Part shown: in pieces, positions 42,299-51,507 of the stretch | Numbering within the stretch: the stretch's first letter is position 1 | Layout: each line of letters starts with the position of its first letter | Assembly (NCBI GenBank): GCA_049115695.1 | Contig: JAGDZR010000025.1 | Location: 96,994-160,993, forward strand | Length of the DNA: 64,000 nt | DNA from: JAGDZR01 sp049115695 | GTDB taxonomy: Bacteria > Bacteroidota > Bacteroidia > Cytophagales > Cyclobacteriaceae | Direction of reading: 5' to 3' | Notes under the pieces: model-generated | What the model was told of the DNA's origin: nothing | Seen by the model: only the letters and a program-made list of their open reading frames with translations | Database searches by the model: none | Position numbers and translations under genes: made by a program

Positions 42299-43172
42299 GT
42301 TGAGCTGTTTTTTTATTACGATGAGTAAATAGTTTAATCAGTTTAGGAACGTAATCTTCCTTGGTGTCAATGGAAACGTAATTCACGTCATTTCGATGGC
42401 AAAAATTTTCCAATTCCGATGTGTTGTTTTTGTAGGTTTTGTCCAAAACACTTCTAAAACCTGAAGATGAAGTATTCACCCAGATGTTTTTTCCTGACTC
42501 TTTTTCGAACAATGGAACGATCCCCAGATTGGGAAAACGCGCCTCTCTAATGTCACTGAGCTGAATGATAATCAGGTCATGTTTGCGCGCCATTCCCTTG
42601 AGATTATGAAAATACGATTCATCTACAAAATCAGAAATCAAGAATATTACACTTCGTCTTTTTATGATATTAAGCGCAAATTTGACTGCTCCGTTCAGGT
42701 CCGTTTTTTTGGAGGACAGGCCACTTTTATAGAGTGCATTTAGAATTTCATACGAATGTTTGGTTCCTTTAGCAGGTTTAACAAAGGATTCCAACTTATC
42801 AGAATAGCGCATAAGGCCGACTTGACTATTGTCCTTGATCGCAGCTATGGACAGAAGTGCGGTAATCTCCTTACCTATGTCTATTTTCTGAGTTCCATCC
42901 CTGCCTATTTCCTGTGAGGCTGACACATCCAGGATAAATAGTACGGTTTGCTCTTTTTCTTCTTTAAAAGTCTTGACAAATGTACCATGGCCCTTTGCAG
43001 TAACGTTCCAATCTATGGTACGAATATCGTCACCATACTGGTACTGTCTTACATCATCAAATTCCAGACCCGAACCTTTAAAGATCGACTGGAAGTCTCC
43101 CTGCATTTGGGAGTTGATTGCTTTGCGTACACGTATCTCGTATTTCCTAAGCTTCTTGAGGATGTCCTTCAT
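42288..43172 (-). CDS. DUF58 domain protein
   Basis: A 294-residue cytoplasmic protein with the DUF58 signature FKGSGLEFDDVRQYQYGDDI, RTIDWNVTAKGH and FKEEKEQTVLFILDVSASQE (a VWA-like fold with a partial MIDAS). DUF58 proteins accompany MoxR ATPases; here no moxR is found upstream, because the next gene is divergent. It is the first gene of the three-gene Bat operon and has a -7 box 18 nt upstream. Confidence 0.88.
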   Translation of the reverse strand: MKDILKKLRKYEIRVRKAINSQMQGDFQSIFKGSGLEFDDVRQYQYGDDIRTIDWNVTAKGHGTFVKTFKEEKEQTVLFILDVSASQEIGRDGTQKIDIGKEITALLSIAAIKDNSQVGLMRYSDKLESFVKPAKGTKHSYEILNALYKSGLSSKKTDLNGAVKFALNIIKRRSVIFLISDFVDESYFHNLKGMARKHDLIIIQLSDIREARFPNLGIVPLFEKESGKNIWVNTSSSGFRSVLDKTYKNNTSELENFCHRNDVNYVSIDTKEDYVPKLIKLFTHRNKKTAQRAR

Positions 43173-43189
43173 GAAGTCTAATTTTACGA

Positions 43190-43197
43190 CAAAAATA
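43190..43197 (-). promoter_or_regulatory. -7 promoter box of the Bat operon
   Basis: On the minus strand TATTTTTG at 43197-43190 matches TAnnTTTG, 18 nt before the DUF58 start. The -33 TTG is not evident. It lies in the 46-bp gap to the divergent DUF4296 gene. Confidence 0.4.
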
Positions 43198-43218
43198 AGC
43201 GAAGGTTAAAACTAAACT

Positions 43219-43557
43219 ATGAGGGTACTTTTATTTCTTGTTATTATTCTATTGACGGCATGTAGAGATGTCAAGGAGGTGCCTGGAGAGGTTTTGGCTC
43301 AGGAAAAAATGAGTAGTATACTTGTTGACATCCATTTGCTGGAGGCAAAAATGGATCAATTGGGATTGTCGCTTGATTCCGGAGATGTTTTATACGCTCA
43401 TTTGCAAGGACTCATTTTTGAAGAATATGGAACTGATTCACTCCAATATCAGAATAGCTTGCTGTACTATCTGCAAAATCCAGGAAAGATGGAAAGCGTT
43501 TACAATGTAGTGATTGACTCCCTGATGTTACGAGAAAAGGAACATCGAATAGAATGA
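43219..43557 (+). CDS. DUF4296 lipoprotein
   Basis: A 112-residue lipoprotein (signal ending ILLTAC, cysteine at residue 15). The pattern MSSILVDIHLLEAKMDQLG and LQYQNSLLYYLQNPGKMESVYN is the DUF4296 domain, common in Bacteroidota. It overlaps the start of mutS2 by 4 nt (ATGA). Function unknown. Confidence 0.85.
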   Translation: MRVLLFLVIILLTACRDVKEVPGEVLAQEKMSSILVDIHLLEAKMDQLGLSLDSGDVLYAHLQGLIFEEYGTDSLQYQNSLLYYLQNPGKMESVYNVVIDSLMLREKEHRIE

Positions 43558-45941
43558 AAGTATATCCTGAACACATTGAAATTAAGCTGGAGGTTGAGGG
43601 CATTCGGCAGGTAATCAAATCTTATTGTCAATCTGAAAAAGGAGCCTCGCTTGTTGATGAGGCTTTGCCAATTGATGATTTTGAACAATTGCAAGAGTTG
43701 CATGGTCAGACCAAGGATGCGATGGCAATTGCGTCCGGAGGGGTAAATAGACCGCTGACCGGGTTCGTTGATGTTGCACCTTTTTTGAGCAAGATTAAAA
43801 CACCGGGGTTGTTTCTTGATCCATCCGAATTGAGAAACTTATGTCGGGGACTGGAAGTATTGTATGATTGGACACAATTCATCAAGAAAAACAAAGATGA
43901 ATACCCTAATCTGGTCAAATTGACTTTTGGCTTTATAGCCGATACGACGATCGTTGATTTGATCAATCACGTGATTGATGCTAAGGGTGAAGTCAGGGAT
44001 CAGGCAAGTGAAGAGTTGGCGGAGGTGAGAAGTTCCATCCGTCGAGCTGAAGGGAAAGTGCGCAAGTCTATTCGGAATATTCTGGATGATGTAAAGAAAA
44101 ATAAATATACAGACGAGGATACCGAAGTGACGATTCGGGAGGGGCGTTTGGTGATTCCGATCAAGGCAGAGCACAAACGACACATTGCTGGATTTGTTCA
44201 CGATGAATCTTCGACCGGTCAAACGGTGTTCATGGAGCCTACTCAAGTTCTTGAGCTAAATAATCAGGTGCGTGAGTTGAAATATCAGGAGAGGAGAGAG
44301 ATACAAAGGATTCTGCTGGCCGTCTCGGATCAAATCCGGATGCACCAGGATGAGCTTCGTTTTGGTGGCGAGTTTTTGGTCCGAATGGATTTCATTTATG
44401 CAAAAGCTTTGTTTGCCGCGGCTTACGAGGCGAATATTCCTCAAATGACTAGCACACCGGGGATAAAATTGATCAATGCCTTTCATCCGTTATTGTTTCA
44501 ATTGCATAGAGATCAGGGTAAACCTGTTGTACCATTGACCTTGGAGTTGACGCATGATAAACACCGAATGCTTGTCATAAGTGGTCCCAATGCCGGGGGT
44601 AAATCAGTAGCGCTCAAGACAACAGGTTTACTCCAATACTTGTTTCAGTGTGGTTTTCCTGTGACGACTGATGAGCTATCTGAATTTGGTATATTCAAGC
44701 ATATATATATTGATATTGGAGATTCACAGTCCTTAGAGAATGACTTGAGTACCTACTCTAGTCGTCTTACAGCCATGAAGTACTTTGGGAAATTTGCAGA
44801 CAAGAAGACATTAGTGCTAATTGATGAATTCGGTACAGGAACTGAGCCACAATTTGGAGGTGCCATTGCAGAAGCAATGCTGGATCGGTTGGCTTTCTTA
44901 AAATCGTTTGGGGTTATTACTACGCATTACGCTAATATCAAGAAATATGCAGAGCATGCAAAAGGAATGATCAATGGTGCCATGAGATATGACACGACCA
45001 AACTGGAGCCATTATTTCATTTGGAAGTAGGCAAGCCTGGTAGCTCTTTTGCCTTTGAGATTGCCAAGAAAATTGGACTGCATCCTTCTATGATCAAATA
45101 TGCAGAAAAGATGATTGGGTCAAGTCATCTGGATTATGATAGGTTGTTAACCGAGCTGGAAAGTGATAAGAACAAATACGAAAAACTAGTTAGGCAACAG
45201 CAAAAAAAGGAAGACGAGCTTTCTTCTTTACGTGACGATTATGAGGCGGTTAAGAAAATGCTTGATCATGACAAAAAGCGTATCATCAAAGAGGCCAAAG
45301 ATGAAGCCAGGCGCATTGTGGATGGTGCCAATCAAAAGGTAGAGAAAGCAATCAGGGACATTAAGGAAAGTCAAGCTGATAAAGCCAAAGCAAAGGCGGT
45401 GAGAGCTGATATTGACAAAATGCGTACTGGATTGAAGAAGGATGATTTGAAGCAAACCGAGGTTGTTAAACGAAAAGTTTCGGATGAGCAATTGGAAGTT
45501 GGTGACAAAGTGAAAGTTGATGACCAGGAGACAGTCGGAGAAGTCATCGCTGTTCAAAACAAACAAGCACAGGTAAGTTTTGGTTTGCTCAAATCATTTG
45601 TAGACATCAAACGGCTTCAAAAAGTAAGCAATCGACAGGCCAAAAAAGAAGCTAAAAAGAAAATTGGAGGGATCAGTATTATTGATAAAGCCAACTCATT
45701 CACTTCAGAGTTGGATCTGAGAGGAAAAAGAGCTGAGGAAGCATTGCCGCTTGTAGATAGGTTTATAGATGATGCGTTGCTGACAGGTGCGAGTGAGTTA
45801 CGCATTTTGCATGGCAAAGGACATGGGATTTTAAGAGATATTATTAGGAATCATTTACGTGATGAGTCGCATATTTCGACTATGAGTGACGAGCACATTG
45901 ATCGGGGCGGTAGCGGCATTACATTAGTTACATTAAAGTAA
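43554..45941 (+). CDS. mutS2: Endonuclease MutS2
   Basis: A 795-residue MutS-family protein without the mismatch-recognition domain. The ATPase has Walker A GPNAGGKS at 344-351 and a later LVLIDEFGTGTEP. A coiled coil follows (about 520-630), then a C-terminal Smr domain with LDLRGKRAEEALP and the HGKGHGILR loop. MutS2 suppresses recombination or rescues stalled ribosomes. It overlaps DUF4296 by 4 nt and the cytochrome-b5-like gene by one base. Confidence 0.95.
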   Translation: MKVYPEHIEIKLEVEGIRQVIKSYCQSEKGASLVDEALPIDDFEQLQELHGQTKDAMAIASGGVNRPLTGFVDVAPFLSKIKTPGLFLDPSELRNLCRGLEVLYDWTQFIKKNKDEYPNLVKLTFGFIADTTIVDLINHVIDAKGEVRDQASEELAEVRSSIRRAEGKVRKSIRNILDDVKKNKYTDEDTEVTIREGRLVIPIKAEHKRHIAGFVHDESSTGQTVFMEPTQVLELNNQVRELKYQERREIQRILLAVSDQIRMHQDELRFGGEFLVRMDFIYAKALFAAAYEANIPQMTSTPGIKLINAFHPLLFQLHRDQGKPVVPLTLELTHDKHRMLVISGPNAGGKSVALKTTGLLQYLFQCGFPVTTDELSEFGIFKHIYIDIGDSQSLENDLSTYSSRLTAMKYFGKFADKKTLVLIDEFGTGTEPQFGGAIAEAMLDRLAFLKSFGVITTHYANIKKYAEHAKGMINGAMRYDTTKLEPLFHLEVGKPGSSFAFEIAKKIGLHPSMIKYAEKMIGSSHLDYDRLLTELESDKNKYEKLVRQQQKKEDELSSLRDDYEAVKKMLDHDKKRIIKEAKDEARRIVDGANQKVEKAIRDIKESQADKAKAKAVRADIDKMRTGLKKDDLKQTEVVKRKVSDEQLEVGDKVKVDDQETVGEVIAVQNKQAQVSFGLLKSFVDIKRLQKVSNRQAKKEAKKKIGGISIIDKANSFTSELDLRGKRAEEALPLVDRFIDDALLTGASELRILHGKGHGILRDIIRNHLRDESHISTMSDEHIDRGGSGITLVTLK

Positions 45942-46168
45942 TGAAGCATTACTCCAGGTCTCAATTGGCGCTGCGAAATGGGCAGGATATGGAAGAAATA
46001 TGGGTGGCATATAAGGGAACCATTTATGATGTCAGTGACAGTAAAATGTGGCGCAATGGCAGACACTATGAACATTGGGCGGGTCAGGATTTAACAGAGG
46101 AGATCGGTGATGCTCCTCACACCAATGCAGTGTTCGAAAAATTCAAGCAGGTTGGAAAACTGGTTTAA
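45941..46168 (+). CDS. Cytochrome b5-like haem-binding domain protein
   Basis: A 75-residue single-domain protein with the cytochrome b5 fold order: WVAYKGTIYDVSDSKMW, NGRHYEHWAGQDLTEEIGDA and APHTNAVFEKF. The two His residues (HYEHWAG and APHT) could be haem ligands. No signal peptide, so cytoplasmic. It starts within the mutS2 stop (TAATG) and its stop overlaps rsmE's stop by 4 nt. Similar domains occur in progesterone-receptor-type proteins; function here unknown. Confidence 0.85.
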   Translation: MKHYSRSQLALRNGQDMEEIWVAYKGTIYDVSDSKMWRNGRHYEHWAGQDLTEEIGDAPHTNAVFEKFKQVGKLV

Positions 46169-46857
46169 TAGCCGTTGATCAAATTCGCTGCAGCCGCTAC
46201 AAAGACGCCTGCAGTTTCAGTTCGCAATACTTTATGTCCTAAGGAAATCGGTTGAAAGCCAGCCTTGGTTGCAAGTTTGATTTCATCCATTGTAAAATCA
46301 CCTTCCGGTCCGATCAATATGCTGACGGACCTATTGGGTTTGATACTATCCATGAGATAAGTTGAATTTTCATTTACTGCAGCAATTAGTTTAATATCTC
46401 CTTTAGTTTCAACAATATCGCTGAAAGGGGTCAGGGGATTGATTTTGGTTTTCCAGGCGCCCTTTGATTGCTTGAGCGCACTTACCGCTTTTTTTTCAAG
46501 TCGATCTAGTTTGAGGTGTGGACGTTCAATGTTTTTTGTTTTAAGAAAAGTGATTTCATCAACTCCCATTTCACAGGTTTTTTCAACAAACCATTCCATT
46601 CTTTCCATTTGCTTGGTTGGGGCAATCAGTACATTCAGTCTAAAATCTTTTTGGGGATGATGTACTGTGTCCGCAATGCTCAGTTTGGTTTTACGTTTTT
46701 CAATAGATGTAATTATTGCTTTGCAGATAGTCCCTTTTCCATTTGTTACGTGTATTTCATCGTTGACCGAATGTCTTAATACTTTGATACAGTGATGATG
46801 CTCGTCATCTGTTAAATGGGTATCTTCGAGTATGTTGGCTTGGTAAAATAAGTGCAT
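46165..46857 (-). CDS. rsmE: 16S rRNA (uracil1498-N3)-methyltransferase
   Basis: A 230-residue SPOUT methyltransferase from the ATG at 46857 (MHLFYQANI). RsmE signatures: DDEHHHCIKVLRHSVNDEI at the PUA-like N-domain, KQMERMEWFVEKTCEMGV, and the knot IGPEGDFTMDEIKLA with LGHKVLRTETAG. It methylates U1498 of 16S rRNA with SAM. The longer frame to 46881 lacks similarity. It is convergent with the cytochrome-b5-like gene and divergent from the DUF4249 gene with a 23-bp gap. Confidence 0.94.
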   Translation of the reverse strand: MHLFYQANILEDTHLTDDEHHHCIKVLRHSVNDEIHVTNGKGTICKAIITSIEKRKTKLSIADTVHHPQKDFRLNVLIAPTKQMERMEWFVEKTCEMGVDEITFLKTKNIERPHLKLDRLEKKAVSALKQSKGAWKTKINPLTPFSDIVETKGDIKLIAAVNENSTYLMDSIKPNRSVSILIGPEGDFTMDEIKLATKAGFQPISLGHKVLRTETAGVFVAAAANLINGY

Positions 46858-46880
46858 CGAACCAAAAGTAAATTGAAGCA

Positions 46881-47951
46881 TTGAATAGTAAGGTAATTGT
46901 CATCCGTCTTTTTTGTTTATTACTTATTGTCTTACTATCTGCCTGCGAAGAGCGATTTTATTTTGATATAAATAATCGTACGAAGAGCGTGTTCATACAC
47001 GGCTTTTACACACAGGATCAAGGTGTAGTTCAAGTTAACGTTCAAAATGACGTAGGAGATGCAAGACGTAATGAGGGCATTGAAGATGCACATGTTATTA
47101 TCAAAAATGATAATGGATTTCAGCGGACATTGAATCATCAATCAGATGGGGATTATCTATCTTTTATAGATGTCGATTCTCTAGCTAATTATTGGATTGA
47201 AGTAGAGCTAATTGATGGGAGCATCTATCGTTCAGAGGAGGAACGAACCCCCTCCTTTACAGCAAGCAGCAGTTTAGATTTTGAGCAGGACAAGGTGACA
47301 TCTACATCTAATAGTGGAGTTAATTTTATCCAAGATGTTGTTTCTTTTAACATGGATGTTCAGTTTGCTGATACAGCAAGGGAACAATACTTTATGTGGA
47401 TATACGAGGAGAATTATATGTTTTTGATGACCGATTTTCCTGATCCATTAGGTTACGTACCCCCACCATGTTACGTAACGCAAACTCCTGGAGGACCTGG
47501 GTTTTATATTTTCTCCAGATCAGATTTCAACGGTAATACTCATCGAGTGGAGCATTTGTTTACTCGTACTATTGATAAATCATTTTTACGGAGACATGAA
47601 TTCAATCTTTATCAAATGTCCATTTCAAGATCCTATTATAACTATATGTTACAGGTGCAAAATTTAACTGGAGATGTGGGGTCAATATTTGATAAACCAC
47701 CAGGTAGAGTAGGTGGCAATATTTATGCAGTCAATGAGGATCAGCACAGTGTTGTAGGTTTTTTTGGTGCGGTGAGGAGTGATACAGTCAGGACTTCATT
47801 GTATTACCAAGATGTTGATGCCTTTATTCAGGATGACTGTGAATACAATCCCAATAAACCAAGTTATTCCTATGAAAGGGCTTGTTTTGATTGCACATCA
47901 CTACCTAGAACTTCATTTGTAAGACCTTCTCACTGGAATGATGTTGATTAA
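46881..47951 (+). CDS. DUF4249 lipoprotein
   Basis: A 356-residue lipoprotein with a TTG start (next in-frame codons GTA, ATT, GTC do not initiate better). Signal RLFCLLLIVLLSAC puts the lipid on cysteine about residue 22. DUF4249 is a beta-rich family that sits next to TonB-dependent receptors in Bacteroidota, in a role like SusD. A block PPPCYVTQTPGGPGFYIFS and a C-terminal CFDCTSLPRTSFVRPSHW are characteristic. It overlaps the TonB receptor gene region, so the two act together. Confidence 0.82.
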   Translation: MNSKVIVIRLFCLLLIVLLSACEERFYFDINNRTKSVFIHGFYTQDQGVVQVNVQNDVGDARRNEGIEDAHVIIKNDNGFQRTLNHQSDGDYLSFIDVDSLANYWIEVELIDGSIYRSEEERTPSFTASSSLDFEQDKVTSTSNSGVNFIQDVVSFNMDVQFADTAREQYFMWIYEENYMFLMTDFPDPLGYVPPPCYVTQTPGGPGFYIFSRSDFNGNTHRVEHLFTRTIDKSFLRRHEFNLYQMSISRSYYNYMLQVQNLTGDVGSIFDKPPGRVGGNIYAVNEDQHSVVGFFGAVRSDTVRTSLYYQDVDAFIQDDCEYNPNKPSYSYERACFDCTSLPRTSFVRPSHWNDVD

Positions 47952-47958
47952 TCTATTG

Positions 47959-50313
47959 ATGAATAGGTTGTTAGTTATTAGTGCATGTTTCCTGCTTTCA
48001 ATTCAGATTCAGGCACAGTTCACCTTATCGGGTGTTGTCAGGGATTTTGAAGATCAGCTTACAGAAGGTGCAACGCTGCTGGTTTTAGAGAATGGGATGG
48101 GTGCGGTGACAGATGATCACGGTATCTATTCGATGACGCTCGATAGAGGGGTCTACACGATCGAAGTTCATTATTTGGGAATGGAATCCATCATTCGAAG
48201 GGTACCGGTTTATCGTAATGTAGACCTCAACTTCAAGTTAAGGCCAGCCATGATTAAAATGGACGAGGTAATAACATATGGAGAATCAGAAGATGCACGA
48301 CTCAAGTCAGTTCCGGGCGTTGAGAAATTGACCATCAATGATATTCAGGATATTCCTTTGCTGATGGGTGAGATAGATGTTGTTAACTCAATAGTCATGT
48401 TACCGGGGGTAAGTACTGTAGGTGAGGGAGCCACTGGTTTTAACGTACGAGGTGGAAAAGTGGATCAAAACCTAATCCAACTCGGTAATGCTGAGATATT
48501 TAACTCGTCTCACATGTTGGGGTTCTTTAGTATTTTCAATGGAGATGTGGTCAGAGACTTTTCTTTATACAAGGGTCATATTCCGGCCAATTTTGGTGGT
48601 CGTATTTCATCGGTGCTTGATGTTGTTTTGAAAGAGGGAAGTTATCAGGACTGGGATTTAAGAATGACTGTAGGGACCATTACCAGCAAGGCTGTATTTG
48701 AAGGGCCGCTGATTGAAAACAAGTTGTCTATCATCGGAGCTTATCGGTATGCATATCCGAACTGGATCATGCGCAGAGTTCCTAATATTGATGTTCGAAA
48801 TAGTCAGGCCGATTTTAACGATCAAAATCTGACAATTGGTTACCGGATCAACGACCTCAGCAAATTGAAGATTTCGTATTACCGTAGTTCTGATTTGTTT
48901 CAGTTTAGCGATGACTTCAGCTTTGGGTGGTCACACAACCTGGTGGATGTCAAGCTCCAAAGTGCATTGTCAGATCATTTAATACACGATTTTACAACTT
49001 CTTTGGTGTTGTTTGATAATGAACAGACAGAGCTTGAAAAGAGGTATACTATTTCAAATGGTATGTCTCATTTTTCAGTGAAAGACAACTGGCTATATGA
49101 TATGATCAAAAACCATGAGATTGTCGGGGGAGTAGAAATTAAAAGTTATTTCCAGAATCCTGAACACCGTAAACCATTGATAAATGCAAAATATGATCCC
49201 ATTGAGGTGCTGAAGGATAGAGGTTGGATTGCTAGTGCGTATGCAAATGACCAATGGGAGATTACTCCAAGATTGGTAGGGTCATTTGGTGTTCGACTTA
49301 ATTACTATCAGCAACACAGCAGAGGTCTTTCCTATACTTATGAAAATGAATTGGAACCGAGTGTTTACAGCATTTTGGATACTTCAAGTTTGACCACTAG
49401 CTACTCAGATTGGAGTTTGGAGCCACGTGTTGCTCTCAACTTCAATGCTACCCAACTCCTCGCGTTCAAAGCAAGTTACAATCGAATCAATCAATACATT
49501 CATCTGATTAGCAATACCACCTCCCCGACACCTATTGATGTTTGGCAACTCAGTACGCAACACATTCGACCTCAATCATCATCCAACTATTCAATAGGAG
49601 GGACCTATCAGGGTGCCAAGAAAATTTGGCAACACTCTATTGATGTGTTCTACCGAGATGTTGGACGAATTTATGATTATCGGGAATTCGCTGAACTTCA
49701 GCTCAACGATCACCTTGAAACAGAATTACTGGAAGGAGAGGGGCGGTCCTATGGAATTGAGTTTTTGATTGAAAAAAAGAAGTTGGGTTGGACAGGTTGG
49801 CTGGCCTATACGCTCAGTAAGTCGGACATAAGATCCACAAGTTCATCTTTGATCCGAACCATCAATCAGGGTAATTGGTATTCTGCTGCTTATGATCAAC
49901 GACATAATTTGTCGGTGGTACTTAACAAGGATTGGGGACGGAACGGGTATTTCTCCTGGAACTTTGTATACAATACAGGAAGACCATTTACAGCGGTCGA
50001 ATCGAGCTATTTGGTCAACAATGCTGCTGTTCCTCTGTATTCGGAGCGAAACAACTACAGAATTCCTGACTATATCCGACTGGACATAGGTTTTGGTTTG
50101 AAATCATTGCTAAGCGGGGTAAATGACAAAATCCATTTTTCATTTTACAATGCACTTGGGCGAGATAACGCATATTCATTATATTATCGGAAACCTTCTA
50201 AAGTTGCCATTATTCCTTTTAGCTATAAGTTGAGTGTTTTAGGGGATACATTCCCCTCCGTAACTTATACCATTCGTATGAACCGCGGATATAAGGCTGA
50301 TCGAATAGACTAG
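47959..50313 (+). CDS. TonB-dependent outer membrane receptor
   Basis: A 784-residue receptor with a signal peptide (MNRLLVISACFLLSIQIQAQ; an ATG at 47938 would add 7 residues). Then a carboxypeptidase-like domain (FTLSGVVRDFEDQLTEGATL, about 20-100), a plug (DIVVNSIVMLPGVSTVGEGA region; GFNVRGGKVDQNLIQL) and a C-terminal 22-strand barrel. The paired DUF4249 lipoprotein is just upstream. Substrate unknown; glycan or peptide import is possible given the GH130-like gene after it. Confidence 0.88.
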   Translation: MNRLLVISACFLLSIQIQAQFTLSGVVRDFEDQLTEGATLLVLENGMGAVTDDHGIYSMTLDRGVYTIEVHYLGMESIIRRVPVYRNVDLNFKLRPAMIKMDEVITYGESEDARLKSVPGVEKLTINDIQDIPLLMGEIDVVNSIVMLPGVSTVGEGATGFNVRGGKVDQNLIQLGNAEIFNSSHMLGFFSIFNGDVVRDFSLYKGHIPANFGGRISSVLDVVLKEGSYQDWDLRMTVGTITSKAVFEGPLIENKLSIIGAYRYAYPNWIMRRVPNIDVRNSQADFNDQNLTIGYRINDLSKLKISYYRSSDLFQFSDDFSFGWSHNLVDVKLQSALSDHLIHDFTTSLVLFDNEQTELEKRYTISNGMSHFSVKDNWLYDMIKNHEIVGGVEIKSYFQNPEHRKPLINAKYDPIEVLKDRGWIASAYANDQWEITPRLVGSFGVRLNYYQQHSRGLSYTYENELEPSVYSILDTSSLTTSYSDWSLEPRVALNFNATQLLAFKASYNRINQYIHLISNTTSPTPIDVWQLSTQHIRPQSSSNYSIGGTYQGAKKIWQHSIDVFYRDVGRIYDYREFAELQLNDHLETELLEGEGRSYGIEFLIEKKKLGWTGWLAYTLSKSDIRSTSSSLIRTINQGNWYSAAYDQRHNLSVVLNKDWGRNGYFSWNFVYNTGRPFTAVESSYLVNNAAVPLYSERNNYRIPDYIRLDIGFGLKSLLSGVNDKIHFSFYNALGRDNAYSLYYRKPSKVAIIPFSYKLSVLGDTFPSVTYTIRMNRGYKADRID

Positions 50314-50346
50314 TTTGGGGAGAGAAGATGTATTAAATTTAGACTT

Positions 50347-51447
50347 ATGCATCAACATTTCCTCCTCCTTCTATTTACACTTTCCATTTACAGCTGTAGC
50401 ACAAATGAAATCAGGCATCATGACTGGATGTTAACTGGTTTTGTGAAAGTTGATTCAATCAACCCGATCCTACAACCTGATACTTCAACACTTTTCCTCG
50501 ATCCTATAAAATCCGAATGGGTCCAATGGGAAGGAAAGGATGTTTTCAATCCTGCGAGTCTTGTGAGAAATGATACCCTCATATTGCTGTATCGTGCGGA
50601 GGACTTTGTTGGGAAGTATAATGGAACATCCAGAATTGGCCTTGCAAAAAGTATTGATGGGTTACACTTCGAACGGGAACCACTTCCGATTTTCTATCCA
50701 GACTCTTCTAAATATTTAAACCTGGAGTGGGAAGGAGGGGCAGAGGATCCACGAATTGTTGAAGATGAACATGGCACCTACTATATGACATACACGGCAT
50801 ATGATGGGAAGGTTGCAAGGCTGTTGATTGCCAGCTCGAAAGATCTGCGAACATGGATAAAGCATGGTTCAGTATTTGAGGAAGAAGATATGGGGAAATG
50901 GACCAAGTCTGGGGCGATCATTAGCGAGATAACAGGTGAGAAATTGGTTGCAAAGAAGCTAAATGATAAGTACTGGATGTATTTTGGCGATACCGATTTG
51001 TTCATTGCCACATCAGATGACTTGATCAAATGGAAACCAGTGCTGGGTAATAATGGTGAATGGCTAAAAGTATTGAGTCCTCGAGCCGGTATGTTTGACA
51101 GCAGATTGGTCGAGCCCGGTCCTCCGGCAATGCTTACAGATAAAGGAGTTTTGCTCATTTATAATAGCATGAACCTGGATGAAGGAGGAGATCCTGGATT
51201 ACCCGCCGGCACATACGCTGCGGGCCAGGCCTTATTCAATAAGGACAACCCTGCAGAACTGATAGAACGAAGTGATCAATACTTTTTCGCGCCTACAAAG
51301 GATTATGAAATAACTGGTCAGGTGAACAATGTCTGTTTTGTAGAAGGGTTGTCGTATTATAAGGGAAAATGGTTGCTGTATTATGGTACTGCTGATTCGA
51401 AGATTGCGGTTGCCGTTGGTAAAGGTAAGCCGGAGATGTCTGATTAA
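50347..51447 (+). CDS. GH130-like glycosidase or phosphorylase lipoprotein
   Basis: A 366-residue lipoprotein (signal ending SIYSC, cysteine at residue 17). A five-bladed propeller pattern is visible: VFNPASLVRNDTLILLYRAED, GGAEDPRIVEDEHGTYYMTY and VLSPRAGMFDSRLVEPGPPA. The EDPR motif and YRAED are typical of GH130 (beta-mannoside phosphorylases and mannosidases). It probably trims mannosides at the cell surface. It lies 33 nt behind the TonB receptor gene. Confidence 0.82.
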   Translation: MHQHFLLLLFTLSIYSCSTNEIRHHDWMLTGFVKVDSINPILQPDTSTLFLDPIKSEWVQWEGKDVFNPASLVRNDTLILLYRAEDFVGKYNGTSRIGLAKSIDGLHFEREPLPIFYPDSSKYLNLEWEGGAEDPRIVEDEHGTYYMTYTAYDGKVARLLIASSKDLRTWIKHGSVFEEEDMGKWTKSGAIISEITGEKLVAKKLNDKYWMYFGDTDLFIATSDDLIKWKPVLGNNGEWLKVLSPRAGMFDSRLVEPGPPAMLTDKGVLLIYNSMNLDEGGDPGLPAGTYAAGQALFNKDNPAELIERSDQYFFAPTKDYEITGQVNNVCFVEGLSYYKGKWLLYYGTADSKIAVAVGKGKPEMSD

Positions 51448-51507
51448 ACTCTCAATTACTTTCCTATTTTTAGTGCTGTCTTCACCAACTAAACATCCAA
51501 TTCTAAT

